Counted from the stretch's first letter, positions 26,059 to 36,159 are shown. The stretch is 64,000 bases of DNA from Bradyrhizobium sp. SRS-191 (GCF_024586915.1 NZ_JANBVS010000019.1:94654-158653), one strand, 5' to 3'. Made by a program: numbers and translations. Notes: generated by a model not told the origin, from the sequence alone.

Positions 26059-29000
26059 TGAGTGACAATCGGCTGCAACGGAAGGCTACGAGAATCCTGC
26101 ACCGTAACAACGCGCAAGAGATCAAGAAGGCTCTTGCCGACCTCGAAGAACACCGATCAGAATTCGCGACACGGTGGCTATGGGAGCTGATTCAGAACGC
26201 GCGGGATTTTCCTGACGAGTCGCGACCGATGACGATACGCGTCACGGTCTCGCCGAAGCAGATTACGTTCGCGCACAACGGGCGGGATTTCACGGAAGAA
26301 GAAATCCTGAGCCTGATCCTGCATGGCTCGACGAAGCAATCAAACCCGGAGCAGCTTGGAAAATTCGGCAGCGGCTTTCTGTCGACGCACCTCATCTCAA
26401 AGAAGGTCCGGATTAAGGGGACCCTGCGCGACGATGACGGCGTGCGCAAGGGCTTTGAATTCGAGCTGGACCGCTCCGGCGAAAGCGCCGAAGCGATTGG
26501 AGCGGCAATGCAGAGTTCGCTCGACGCTTTGATTCAAATCCTCGATCAAAAACGGTTCAAGCCGACCGATTGGACGGAGTACGTCTACCAAGCCGATGGG
26601 TCACTTGACGCCGGCGAGCTTGAGACCGATTTTCCGTTCGACGCCGTTCCTTACATTCTTGTTTTCGATAACAACGTTGATGCGATTGAGCTCCGATTGC
26701 AGGATAAGCGCTACAGCTATACGCGCGCAGGCACTGAGGAGCTTGATGCGGGCGGCTATGTCACGGTGATCGAAGGAATTGACTCGTCCGACCGCTTCTT
26801 CGTCGTCGAAGAGGATGGGATTTGGGCGGCGGTTCCAGTCTCGGAGCGCGAGGACGAAGGCTACGAGCTGTGGCTGCCGGGCGACGTGCCGCGGCTGTTT
26901 AAGTTTCTGCCGCTCGTGAACTCCGTCACTCTCGGCCTGCCCGCCGTGTTTCACAGTCCGTTGTTCGCGACCACAGAGAACCGGGATGGCCTGGTGTTCT
27001 CGGCCGGCGGTCCGAATAGCGATGTCAATAAGGGACTCCTGACCAAGGCTGCGGCGTGCTTTCTCCTGCTGGCGCGAAACTGCGCCGAAGAAGGCTTTGA
27101 CGATTTGCATCTGCTGCTCAATGTGAGCGAGGTGTCTGATTTTCCGGCCTGGCTGGAGGACAGGCCTTGGTATGCCGATTGGCAGCGCTCCCTGATCCGG
27201 CAATTTGCGGCCATCCCGCTCGTGCGGATGGAAAACGGGGACCCCGAGCCAGCCTCCGACGCACACCTCCCGCTCGGCGACGCGACCATGACGTGGGAGA
27301 GCGTTTATCGGCTTGGGACGAACTTGGCTGAGGCTTGGGCGCCAGCCGCGGCGGTCGCCGAGGGCTGCTCTGTCGTCGCTGCCGCATGGATTGGCCTCTT
27401 GGGCGACAACGATCCGCTGATTGAATCCTGCGTCCTCACGCCGGAGCGGCTGATCGCGAATGTGAAAGAGATCGGAAGCCTCAAAAATCTAGGCGAACGC
27501 CTCGAACTTGAGCGAGCCGAAACCATCGCGTGGCTGAATGGGCTGATTTCCGCCGTGGCCGAGCCGCACAGGGCCACTTGCCTCGATGGCTTGATCCCCG
27601 ATCAGACTCCCGAAGGCACCTTCCGCTCCAGCGTCGAGCTCAGCCGCGACACGGAGATCGACGACGACCTCAAGAATGTACTGGAGACGCTGGATGATCC
27701 CATTCGTAAGCGGCTCGTCCATGAGGACATCATCGGCGCGGAGAGCATCATCAAGCGGGTTCAGCCGCGTGAGCCGCTGGTATCGAACGCCAAGGACCGC
27801 CTCAAGAGACAAGCGCAGGCGACGTCCGACGCGCCGGAATACCGTGCAGCCTGCTTGACGATGTTTCAGTGGCTCGCGGTCGAGGGGCGCTGGGACGACT
27901 TGAAGGATGGCATTCCCGTTTACACGCTGGACAACGACGAATCCGAAATGGTCAGCAAGACCTCGTCGCGCGGAACCCTTTTGGCGCCGCGGGAACTGTG
28001 GCCCGACGAAGCGCGCCCGTACTGGGACGCGTTTCCGAGGGGTTCGGTCCTAAGCGACGATTACGCCCCCCTGCTGGACAGCAGTTCGTGGAGCGAGGCG
28101 GCGGCGAACGGGGTCCTCGTCATTGAGTTGCTGTCGTCAGAAGACCAAGAGCTGGCCGAGCTCGAAAACTATATGCTCGCTCTCGAACTTGAAGGCTATG
28201 GGCACAGCGCCGCTGCGCCGGTCGAAGTCGGCAAGCTGGCGTTCATCGGCACGGAATTTCAGGAAGCGCTGCGCAGCCGCGAGCGCGCCGTAAGATTTCT
28301 TCAGTTCATTCTAGATTACGTGATTGGTGCCGACAAATCGTGGAAAAAGCGCGTCGCGGTCGAATGCGAATGCGGCGCTGAACATGAGATCATTCCGTGT
28401 CAATGGCTCGCCTTCATTCGCGAGCGAGAGTGGGTGCCGCGGTCAAAGGTCCAGGAACGCCTGACGGACGTCAGCCTCGCTCGCCTCACGCGTCACGACC
28501 CTCGCCTCGCCGATGCTGTGACCAGCGAGGAGCATACGGACTTCCTGACTCTGATCGGCATCAACGTGCTCGAACAGGCTGTGCTTGCAGCGGGCGAGTC
28601 GCAGAGCACCGAACTTCGAAGAAGGCTTGCCCAACTTGCCCGATTGGCGGCTCAGCATCCGGGCGCCGTCGCGCGGCTGATCGAAGACATCGAAGCGCAC
28701 CATGAAGCCGACCAACGCTGGAGGCAAAATCAGAAGCTCGGCAAGATCGTCGAGGAATTGATCGGCGCGCGGCTCAAATCGCGCTTGTTATTGCTGCGCA
28801 TGCGCGTGAAGCCCCAGTTCAAAGGCTATGACCTCGGCGCTTATGTTGATGAAGCTTCCTATGCCGATGTCGGCTGGATCGAGATGCAGCAGGCCGAAAC
28901 GCTGGTCGCCAAGATCGAGATCAAGGCGACACGTGGCGGCAGCGTGAGCATGAGCAATCGTCAGGGCGAGGAAGCGAGCGGCGATCAAGCCCGGTTCTGG

Positions 29001-29279
29001 CTTTGCGTGGTCCCTCTCGATGCCAACGAAGACATTGACGAACTCACGCCCGAAAGGGTCGAAGAGCTCGCGCGCTTCGTGTCCAGCATCGGCAACCGGT
29101 TGGCGCCTGCGCGCGAGGGCATTCAGGAGGCGGTCGAGAGCGCCGATAAGAGCGGGTTCGATCTCGAACATGTCGACGACATCCGCTACGGCATCCGCTC
29201 GGAGGTATGGGAGAGCGAAGCCGTTTCGTTGACCGATTTTGTTGACTGGATCAAACAACTGCCGGCGATGAGACGTTGA
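26058..29279 (+). CDS. Sacsin-like GHKL ATPase with C-terminal DUF3883 nuclease-like domain
   Basis: This 1073-residue protein begins with a GHKL-type ATP-binding domain of the sacsin/Hsp90 kind: 'RWLWELIQNARDF' at residues about 39-51 (N-box Glu and Asn), 'FAHNGRDF' (about 73-80) and 'LGKFGSGFLST' (about 98-108). A long middle (about 300-880) has no domain I know. The C-terminus (about 910-1000) resembles DUF3883: 'FKGYDLGAYVDEASYADVGW' and 'AKIEIKATRGGS', a PD-(D/E)xK-like D...ExK pattern. Such proteins recur in defence islands. A GTG start overlaps the previous stop (TAGTG). Together with the AddB/AddA-like genes it may form an ATP-driven sensor that hands DNA to a helicase-nuclease. Confidence 0.82.
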   Translation: MSDNRLQRKATRILHRNNAQEIKKALADLEEHRSEFATRWLWELIQNARDFPDESRPMTIRVTVSPKQITFAHNGRDFTEEEILSLILHGSTKQSNPEQLGKFGSGFLSTHLISKKVRIKGTLRDDDGVRKGFEFELDRSGESAEAIGAAMQSSLDALIQILDQKRFKPTDWTEYVYQADGSLDAGELETDFPFDAVPYILVFDNNVDAIELRLQDKRYSYTRAGTEELDAGGYVTVIEGIDSSDRFFVVEEDGIWAAVPVSEREDEGYELWLPGDVPRLFKFLPLVNSVTLGLPAVFHSPLFATTENRDGLVFSAGGPNSDVNKGLLTKAAACFLLLARNCAEEGFDDLHLLLNVSEVSDFPAWLEDRPWYADWQRSLIRQFAAIPLVRMENGDPEPASDAHLPLGDATMTWESVYRLGTNLAEAWAPAAAVAEGCSVVAAAWIGLLGDNDPLIESCVLTPERLIANVKEIGSLKNLGERLELERAETIAWLNGLISAVAEPHRATCLDGLIPDQTPEGTFRSSVELSRDTEIDDDLKNVLETLDDPIRKRLVHEDIIGAESIIKRVQPREPLVSNAKDRLKRQAQATSDAPEYRAACLTMFQWLAVEGRWDDLKDGIPVYTLDNDESEMVSKTSSRGTLLAPRELWPDEARPYWDAFPRGSVLSDDYAPLLDSSSWSEAAANGVLVIELLSSEDQELAELENYMLALELEGYGHSAAAPVEVGKLAFIGTEFQEALRSRERAVRFLQFILDYVIGADKSWKKRVAVECECGAEHEIIPCQWLAFIREREWVPRSKVQERLTDVSLARLTRHDPRLADAVTSEEHTDFLTLIGINVLEQAVLAAGESQSTELRRRLAQLARLAAQHPGAVARLIEDIEAHHEADQRWRQNQKLGKIVEELIGARLKSRLLLLRMRVKPQFKGYDLGAYVDEASYADVGWIEMQQAETLVAKIEIKATRGGSVSMSNRQGEEASGDQARFWLCVVPLDANEDIDELTPERVEELARFVSSIGNRLAPAREGIQEAVESADKSGFDLEHVDDIRYGIRSEVWESEAVSLTDFVDWIKQLPAMRR

Positions 29280-29459
29280 AGGTGACGCGTACGAGGTGGG
29301 CCAGTACCCGAAGATTGACACTGAAGGGCTCGAGCCAACGCGCTCGGCTCGCCTTGCGGTAGCGATGGGCGTGCCGACGCATGCCGTTCAAAACGCAGCG
29401 AAAACGCGCTAGGGTCGCCGGCCTTCCAAGAGTCGCATTGGTGGCGAAAGGCAGGGGCC

Positions 29460-32120
29460 GTGGACGCAAAGACACACCGCAGCACCGCAATCGTCGAAGG
29501 GCCGCTCGCATTCCAGATGCGGCGGGTCCTGGCCGCGCGCGCGGGCGAAAACGGGCTGCAGATTCTCACCTGGCCCCAACTTGCCGCGCATTTGGTCGGC
29601 GGGTTCGTCCAACCTGTGCAGGTGGAACATCTAGAGCCGGCGATCCAAGCGGCGATCGCTGCGAAGGGATTCAAGGAGCTGGATCCGGTCGCGGAGCTGC
29701 CCGGCATGACGCGAGCGGTCGCGCGCAGCCTGCAGAAAGCATGGAACGCCGACATTGATCTGGCGGCGGCCGCCAAGCGCAACGCTGTGCCGCGTCTCCT
29801 CGACCTGGCGGTCATCGAAGAGCGTGTGCGCGCGCAACTTTCTCCGGCAACTCTGCTGCCACGCGACCTGCGCTCGGCGGCGCTCGCGCGCGTAGAGCGC
29901 GCGCCGGTGCTCGTGGGGCCGGTCCGCATTGAGCGGGTCCCGTGGATCGCGCCCGTGTGGCGACCTCTGGTCAAAGCACTCGGCAAGGTCGTCCCGGTTG
30001 AATGGGAGACGCCAGCGTCCGCGGAAACCTCGTGGTTTGGCGAGGTGAAGCCGGTTCCGCTACATGGGACTCCCGATAAGGCAGACATTGTCTCCTGCGC
30101 CGATCCGCATCACGAGGCGGTCGAGGCTCTTCGCTGGGTTCGCAAGCTGTTGAGCATGAAGCTTGCGAAACCGTTTGAGATCGCGGTGGCGGCGGCGGCG
30201 CCGGGATCATGGGATGAACACATTCTCGCGCTCGCCGCGGACACGGGCCTGCGAATTCATTTCACGCACGGCATCCCGGCTCTCAGCGTCCGGGACGGCC
30301 AGCGTTGCGCGGCCGTAGCGGACGTGCTGGTGCGCGGTTTGAGCGAACAGCGCGTCAGGCGGCTGATTGCGCTCTGCTCCGGAGAAGGCACGCAACTGGA
30401 CCGGCTTCCGCCCGGCTGGCTTGCGGCTCTGCCGCGCGGCGCCTCGCTCTTCGGACTGGAGGATTGGGAGCGCGCGCTCCGCGGTTTGCAAGTCAATGGA
30501 AATCCGATCGAGGTTGGGTCGCTGCTGCCCATTCTCGGTGCGCTCGCAAAAGGACCGTTGGCGGCGCTGGAAGCGGAGACCCTGCTGCTGCGGGGACGCT
30601 CGAAGACCATTTGGCAGACGGCGCTGCGTGCGGCGCCCGCGCACGCCATCGAGCTTACGCTGCAGAACATTCGTCTTGCGGACGATAACGATCCGGGCGA
30701 TTCCGTCGTATGGGGTCCGGCCGCGCATCTCGCGGCGTGGCCTCGCCCCTATGTGCGGCTCCTCGGCCTGACCAGCGGACGTTGGCCGCGCGGCGAAACC
30801 GACGACGCCATCTTGCCGGACCACATCGTTGCGGCGAAAGAGCTTGATCCCGATCCGATGCCGCAAGCCGATCGACGTTGCTTTGCAATCGTCGTCGGCA
30901 GCGCGAGCGGCGCCCTCTCCATGTCGCGCAGCCGCCGCAACGCGCAGGGAAACCGCCTCGGCGCTAGTCCGCTGATCGCAGAGGGGCCAAAGGAACGCGC
31001 GCTCGCCCGCGCGCGCGTTCCCGAGCATGCGTTCAGCGAAGCGGATCGGCTGATGGCACGCCGGGACGAAGCAGCGACGCTCGATGGCATCAAGTCGGCA
31101 TCGCAATGCTGGCGGAACTGGCATGTGACCGGCCTGACCGACCATGACGGCCGTTTCCGCGCCAACCATCCAGCGATCGCGCGTGCGCTCGGCCGCACGC
31201 AATCACCAACCTCGCTGCAACTGCTTCTCCGTGCCCCGCTTGGCTTCGTCTGGAAATACGGTCTTGGCTGGTGGGCGCCGACAGAGCCCGAACAGCCGCT
31301 TACGATCGCGCCGGAGGCGCTTGGCAAGCTTGTCCACGAGCTGCTGCGGCGAGCCGTTGACGCGCTCGAACCCGCGCCAGGTCTCGTAGCGGCCAGCGCC
31401 GAGCAAATCGAGGCCGCGATCAAAGGTACCGCCGAGATTGTTCGCGATACTTGGCCGCTCCAGCAGCCGGTACCGCCGCGGCTCCTCTGGACCAACACGG
31501 TGCGTCACGCGGCGGAGATTGCGGCGGCCGCCCTGCGGTTCGGCGAAACCAGGGAAGCCGATACGCAAAGCTGGACGGAAGTGCCGTTCGGCGGCTTGAT
31601 CCCGCTTGGCGTGGAACGGCCGCTACCGTGGGACCCGGCGCTCCCCGTGGAGATCCCGAGCACGGGCGTTCGCATTCAGGGAACGATCGATCGGCTCGAT
31701 CTACGCCGCGTCAAGCAAGCGGTGCGGGTGACGGATTACAAGACCGGATCAAGCCCGCCGAAAGCGGAGTTGATTGTCATTCGCGGCGGCGCTGAGCTGC
31801 AGCGGTCGCTCTATGCTCTGGCCTGCCGGCAACTTCTACCCGATTGTAACCACGTCGTGGCGCGGCTTCTCTATCTGGCCGGCGAGCCGCGCGAAGTCCG
31901 GTTGCAAGACCTCGATGGCGCGCTGAAGCTGATCAGCGAGTTCGTCGCTCTCGCCTCTGAATTCCTGACGCGGGGCGCCGCCCTTCCGGGCCAGGACGCG
32001 GATGCGGCCGAGAATGATCTCCGGCTCGCGATGCCGGCCTCGCCCTCCTATCTGCGCCGCAAGAGATCGGCGCTGGCGAAGGCATCGGGACGCCTTGCAA
32101 AATTCTGGGACGCACGATGA
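29460..32120 (+). CDS. AddB-like protein with C-terminal PD-(D/E)xK nuclease
   Basis: The 886-residue protein is built like AddB/RecC-type subunits: a long helicase-like body and a C-terminal PD-(D/E)xK nuclease with 'GTIDRLDLRR' (near residue 740), 'VTDYKTGSS' (near 757) and 'LQRSLYALACR' (near 780), supplying the D...D-x-K...QxxxY set of the RecB nuclease family. The N-terminal 'IVEGPLAFQM' sits where AddB has a Walker A but lacks GKT, so ATP binding seems lost. I also see no four-cysteine iron-sulphur cluster around the nuclease. It starts with GTG behind an AGGCAGGGG sequence and overlaps the AddA-like gene by four bases. It is distinct from the housekeeping AddAB, which is not in this window. 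Confidence 0.8.
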   Translation: MDAKTHRSTAIVEGPLAFQMRRVLAARAGENGLQILTWPQLAAHLVGGFVQPVQVEHLEPAIQAAIAAKGFKELDPVAELPGMTRAVARSLQKAWNADIDLAAAAKRNAVPRLLDLAVIEERVRAQLSPATLLPRDLRSAALARVERAPVLVGPVRIERVPWIAPVWRPLVKALGKVVPVEWETPASAETSWFGEVKPVPLHGTPDKADIVSCADPHHEAVEALRWVRKLLSMKLAKPFEIAVAAAAPGSWDEHILALAADTGLRIHFTHGIPALSVRDGQRCAAVADVLVRGLSEQRVRRLIALCSGEGTQLDRLPPGWLAALPRGASLFGLEDWERALRGLQVNGNPIEVGSLLPILGALAKGPLAALEAETLLLRGRSKTIWQTALRAAPAHAIELTLQNIRLADDNDPGDSVVWGPAAHLAAWPRPYVRLLGLTSGRWPRGETDDAILPDHIVAAKELDPDPMPQADRRCFAIVVGSASGALSMSRSRRNAQGNRLGASPLIAEGPKERALARARVPEHAFSEADRLMARRDEAATLDGIKSASQCWRNWHVTGLTDHDGRFRANHPAIARALGRTQSPTSLQLLLRAPLGFVWKYGLGWWAPTEPEQPLTIAPEALGKLVHELLRRAVDALEPAPGLVAASAEQIEAAIKGTAEIVRDTWPLQQPVPPRLLWTNTVRHAAEIAAAALRFGETREADTQSWTEVPFGGLIPLGVERPLPWDPALPVEIPSTGVRIQGTIDRLDLRRVKQAVRVTDYKTGSSPPKAELIVIRGGAELQRSLYALACRQLLPDCNHVVARLLYLAGEPREVRLQDLDGALKLISEFVALASEFLTRGAALPGQDADAAENDLRLAMPASPSYLRRKRSALAKASGRLAKFWDAR

Positions 32121-35100
32121 CGAATCTGCCGGACGAAGCCGAACGCCTTCGCGCGCTGATGGAGCTGGCATCGACGTTGCTGGTCGAGGCCGCTGCGGGG
32201 ACGGGCAAGACATCGCTCTTGGCGGGGCGCGTGCTGTGCCTGTTGGCGTCCGGCGTACCCCCGCGCGAGATCGCGGCGATCACCTTCACGGAATTTGCCG
32301 CTGGTGAATTGCGGGAGCGCATTGCGCGCTTTCTCCAAGAAATTTTGTCCGGGCACGTGCCGGAAGAGTTACGGCTCGCCTTTCCGAGCGGACCGACGCG
32401 CGAGCAGATTCAAGCGCTGCAGGAAGTCGCCAAGCGCTTCGACGAGCTAACCTGCACCACGATTCACGGCTTCTGCCATGTGCTGCTACGCATCTACGCG
32501 GTCGAGGCGGGAATCGATCCGGGCGCCGAGATTATCGACCGCGGGCAAGCCGACCTCGCCTTCGCAAACATCTTTGAGCGCTGGTTGCGGGACCGTCTGT
32601 CGGGAATGAGGGCGGCCAGCGATCCGATCGCGCAAACCGCCGAGAGGAATCCGATCCACGCCGAGGAGCTGTTGCGCGAGCTTGCCGAATTCCGGAGGGC
32701 GCACCGGACTGCGCGGCCGCTGCCGGCGCGGGTCGAAACCGACTCGGACCTGGCGTTCAGCGAGGCCGTGGCGGAATTCCGCCGGTGGTTCAACTCCGTA
32801 GGCGCACCCGCCGAGGCCGAGCAGGACCTGCTCGATCTGGAGCAATTAGCGCGGCACTTTCGCGGCAAGTTCGCGCCGGTTCCCGATTTTGAGGGCTTGT
32901 GGGAATTGGCGCATCCAGCTCGCGTCGCCATCATGCGGAAAAGCGGCCTCGATCTCTTAGACTATCGCCGCCTCGGGGTCTGGCGGGGCGCAGCTGGAAA
33001 AGCCGAAGGCGAGCGGCTCGCTGCTATGGCAAGCGAGCACTACGAGGCTTGCGCCACCGCGTTTCGCGAAATCATGGGACAGCTCGCGACGGCGATCGTC
33101 AGCGTCTTCTCGGCCGAGCTTGATGAGCTGATCCGGCGCTTCGAGAGCTTCAAGCGCAGCGCCGCCGTGCTTGATTTCGACGATCTGCTGCATCTGACGC
33201 GCGAGGTTTTTCGTACCCAAACGACGGTTCGCGCCGCGGCCGCCAAGCGGTTTACTCGCGTGCTCGTCGACGAGTTTCAGGACACCGACCCGATCCAAGC
33301 CGAGATCATTTTCCTTTTGACGAGCGTTGATGCGCCGGCGCCGCAATGGCACGAGCGGCGGCTGGTGCCCGGTCGCCTCTTCATGGTCGGCGATCCGAAA
33401 CAGGCGATCTATAGGTTCCGCGGCGCCGATATCGCGACCTACCGCCTGGCGCGCGCCGCGATCGAGCGTCAGTTCCCCGGCAATCTGGTGCCCGTAGCGG
33501 CGAATTTTCGCTCCTGCGACGGCATCTTGCGCCACATCAATCAGTGCTTTCAGACGCCACTCCAGGGTCAGGAGTCGGGCTACGTCGCGCTCGAACCGAC
33601 GCGCAAAGGCGCGGAGCATGGCCTGCCCGGCGTGGTCAAGGTCAAAGTCGAGGTGATTCCGCAGTCGCGCGTCGACGACATTCGCGACGAGGAAGCGAAG
33701 ATTGTCGCCGAGACCTGCGCGCGTCTGATCGGCAACTTGAAAATCCGGCGGGCGGATCGCGGCGTTCATCTCCTGTCCCCGGGCGACATTGCGCTGCTCG
33801 CGCCAACCGGGCGGGAGCTATGGCGTTACGAACGTGCCTTGGAGGAAGCCGAGCTGCCCTTCAGCTCGCAAGCGGGCAAGAATTTCTATCGGCGGCAAGA
33901 GGTACAGGACCTGGTCGCGCTCGTGCGCGCGCTTGGCGATTCCCGCGACACCATCGCCTTGGGTGCACTCATGCGAGGGCCGCTGGTCGGACTGACCGAA
34001 GAAGAATTGCTCGATCTGTCCGAAGCCCTGGCCTCAAAAGCCAACGGCGACGGTCCGCCGCTGCGCCTGAGCCTACTCACCGACCCGGACATCGTTTCGC
34101 ACCCCGTCGCGCGTGAAACGCTGACGATCCTTCGCGACCTGCAACGACGGGTCCGCAGCACCGCGCCTGCGTTGCTCCTCGGCGAAGCGGTCGAGCGTCT
34201 GCGGGTTCGCGCCATTCTGATGACGAGAAGCCCTGACCAGGCGTCGCGGGCACTCGCCAATGTCGATGCGCTGCTGGAGAAGGCTCGCGCGTATGGGGTG
34301 CGCGGATTTCGGCAGTTTGCGCGCGATGTCGACGAGGAATGGTCATGCCGTTTTGCCCACGATGAGGGCGTGATCGACGCCGATGAGCATTCGATCAAGA
34401 TCGTGACGATCCACAGCTCGAAGGGTCTGGAGTGGCCCGTCGTCATCCCGATCAACACCGCGTCGGGCGCACGGCCGCCCGAGCAGTTCGTGCACCGGCG
34501 CAGCGACGATACGCTGCACTGGATGCTGGGCGACGTCGTCCCGCCCGCGCTTGCCGATGCGATGACCTCGCAAGCGCAGGAGGAAGCCGAGGAGCGCCTG
34601 CGGCTCCTCTATGTCGCCTGCACGCGGGCGATGGACCTCTTGGTCTTGCCGGCCTTGTCGTGGAGCGCGAATGCCTCGTGGGCGCGCACCGTTGATTTGC
34701 AGCTCGACCAGGTGGCCGACCTCAACATTGCGAATTTGGCGAGGAAGCCGTTCGCGAGGCCGATCGAGACGGCGAACACGCAGACTCGCCCGCAATTCGA
34801 GACGGAGCAAGCGGTTGTCGAGCGCGCCTTCGCACGCATCCGCTGGATTCGCCCGAGCGATGCAGACCCCGACCTAGTCACCTTTGACAGGCCGGCCGCC
34901 ACGGCATGGGATCAGCCCGCCGAGCCGATCACCGTGCAAGGGGCCGGTTCGGCGCGCGGCATCGTGCTGCACAAGATCATGGAAGAACTTGTCACGGGGG
35001 AAGTCGAAGCCAGCGCCAAGGCGATCCGCCAACGGTCGACGCTGCTCGTGCAGCAACTCTATGGCGCCGCCGCGCCAGAGAGTGCACTCGATGCCGATGA

Positions 35101-35422
35101 GTTGGCACACACGGCGCTCCGCACCTGGTCGCTGCCGGAGCTGGCCTCGAGCCGGGAGGGGTTGATGGCCGAGGTGCCGGTCTATGGACGGCTCGCCGAG
35201 GACGGCGAGCGGCTTGTAGCGGGGCGCGCCGACGCGGTTCGCTACGTCGCGGGGCGGCCACAGATCGTGTTCGATTGGAAGAGCGATGTCGATCCCGACG
35301 CCGCCTCGCGCGCCGACTACGCCAACCAGCTTGGCCAGTATGTCCATATGCTTGGCGCCGAACGCGGCGCGGTCGTCTACATGACGGCGGGGCGCATCGA
35401 ATGGGTCGAGAAGCCGCGCTGA
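32117..35422 (+). CDS. AddA-like UvrD helicase with C-terminal nuclease
   Basis: The 1101-residue protein is a superfamily 1A helicase-nuclease: motif I 'EAAAGTGKTSLLAGR' (about residues 24-38), motif II 'VDEFQDTDPIQAE' (near 384), 'IHSSKGLEWPVVI' (near 764), motif VI 'LYVACTRAMDLL' (near 831), and a RecB-type nuclease at the end with 'AGRADAVRY', 'IVFDWKSDVD' and 'QLGQYVHML' (about 1033-1078). This matches the AddA order. ATGA overlap with the AddB-like gene shows coupled translation, so the two presumably form a dimer with two nuclease sites. Linkage to a sacsin/DUF3883 protein sets it apart from housekeeping AddAB. No Chi-recognition role can be judged from sequence. Confidence 0.85.
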   Translation: MTNLPDEAERLRALMELASTLLVEAAAGTGKTSLLAGRVLCLLASGVPPREIAAITFTEFAAGELRERIARFLQEILSGHVPEELRLAFPSGPTREQIQALQEVAKRFDELTCTTIHGFCHVLLRIYAVEAGIDPGAEIIDRGQADLAFANIFERWLRDRLSGMRAASDPIAQTAERNPIHAEELLRELAEFRRAHRTARPLPARVETDSDLAFSEAVAEFRRWFNSVGAPAEAEQDLLDLEQLARHFRGKFAPVPDFEGLWELAHPARVAIMRKSGLDLLDYRRLGVWRGAAGKAEGERLAAMASEHYEACATAFREIMGQLATAIVSVFSAELDELIRRFESFKRSAAVLDFDDLLHLTREVFRTQTTVRAAAAKRFTRVLVDEFQDTDPIQAEIIFLLTSVDAPAPQWHERRLVPGRLFMVGDPKQAIYRFRGADIATYRLARAAIERQFPGNLVPVAANFRSCDGILRHINQCFQTPLQGQESGYVALEPTRKGAEHGLPGVVKVKVEVIPQSRVDDIRDEEAKIVAETCARLIGNLKIRRADRGVHLLSPGDIALLAPTGRELWRYERALEEAELPFSSQAGKNFYRRQEVQDLVALVRALGDSRDTIALGALMRGPLVGLTEEELLDLSEALASKANGDGPPLRLSLLTDPDIVSHPVARETLTILRDLQRRVRSTAPALLLGEAVERLRVRAILMTRSPDQASRALANVDALLEKARAYGVRGFRQFARDVDEEWSCRFAHDEGVIDADEHSIKIVTIHSSKGLEWPVVIPINTASGARPPEQFVHRRSDDTLHWMLGDVVPPALADAMTSQAQEEAEERLRLLYVACTRAMDLLVLPALSWSANASWARTVDLQLDQVADLNIANLARKPFARPIETANTQTRPQFETEQAVVERAFARIRWIRPSDADPDLVTFDRPAATAWDQPAEPITVQGAGSARGIVLHKIMEELVTGEVEASAKAIRQRSTLLVQQLYGAAAPESALDADELAHTALRTWSLPELASSREGLMAEVPVYGRLAEDGERLVAGRADAVRYVAGRPQIVFDWKSDVDPDAASRADYANQLGQYVHMLGAERGAVVYMTAGRIEWVEKPR

Positions 35423-35457
35423 ACCGACGACTGCCCATCGGCCCGAACTCTGACCAG

Positions 35458-35780
35458 CTAGTTCTTGTCCAACCGGCATCGTACGCGTCGTAGGAATCCG
35501 AACGCATTCCAAAGCATATTGAAGGCCGGGCGCAACACCGTGGGCACATCCGAGTCGAAGTTCTCGACGTAGACGTCAGGCAAGGCGACGAGCTCGCGCC
35601 CGAGCGGGCCGTCATCGACCCAGGCGATGCGCTCGGGGCTGCGGCGGTAATAGCATTGCGCCACGTTGCAGAGCGACAGGGGAAGAACATCGGCAGGCCG
35701 GCGTCATAGGATATCAGCACGCAGAGATATTGACGAACGGCGAAGACGATCGTGGCGGTGATCTTGTGGCCGCGCAGTAG
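35458..35780 (-). pseudogene. 3' fragment of a decayed gene with a frameshift
   Basis: On the minus strand, 'VLISYDAGLPMFF' continues into 'LCNVAQCYYRRSPERIAWVDDG' only if one base is restored near 35683. The fragment then runs through 'VPTVLRPAFNMLWNAFGF' to a stop at 35458. The pattern looks like the end of a real protein that recurs in bacteria, but I cannot name the family with confidence. The 5' portion is missing; upstream lies an inverted repeat. It is probably the remains of a gene disrupted when the neighbouring operon or element arrived. Confidence 0.55.
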
Positions 35781-35794
35781 CCTTCACCAGGGCC

Positions 35795-35847
35795 TTCAAA
35801 AACTTCCCCAGACTAGACAGGAATTTTGGTCTGGGGACATTTTTGAA
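35795..35847. repeat. 19-bp imperfect inverted repeat
   Basis: TTCAAAAACTTCCCCAGAC (35795-35813) and GTCTGGGGACATTTTTGAA (35829-35847) are complementary at 17 of 19 positions, around a 15-base loop. It lies at the truncated end of the pseudogene. It could be a transposon-end or MITE remnant, or a transcription stop for the operon ending at 35422. No flanking target duplication is obvious. Confidence 0.65.
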
Positions 35848-36159
35848 CAAAGCAGAAACTGATGATTTTTCTACTAGGTTAGCTGGCGCGCCCGGAACTA
35901 TTCGAACGTCCGACCCTCAGATTCGTGGTCAGCCGGCCTATTATGTCCACGGTCTCGTTCCTGACCGCAGCAGCCCGCCAACTGCATGATCCAGTCTGCT
36001 GCCGGCCTATCGCGCTGGTTTTGTGATACCACCTACCCTCTCCATCCATCCTTTTGCACGCCAAGGCCGCCGCCAGCCCTACGTCAAACGCTCACTTCTA
36101 TGCTCTCCAAGCGGCCTACGATCATATCGGCCGCATCGATTGCAGCTGTGGAAAATGGT

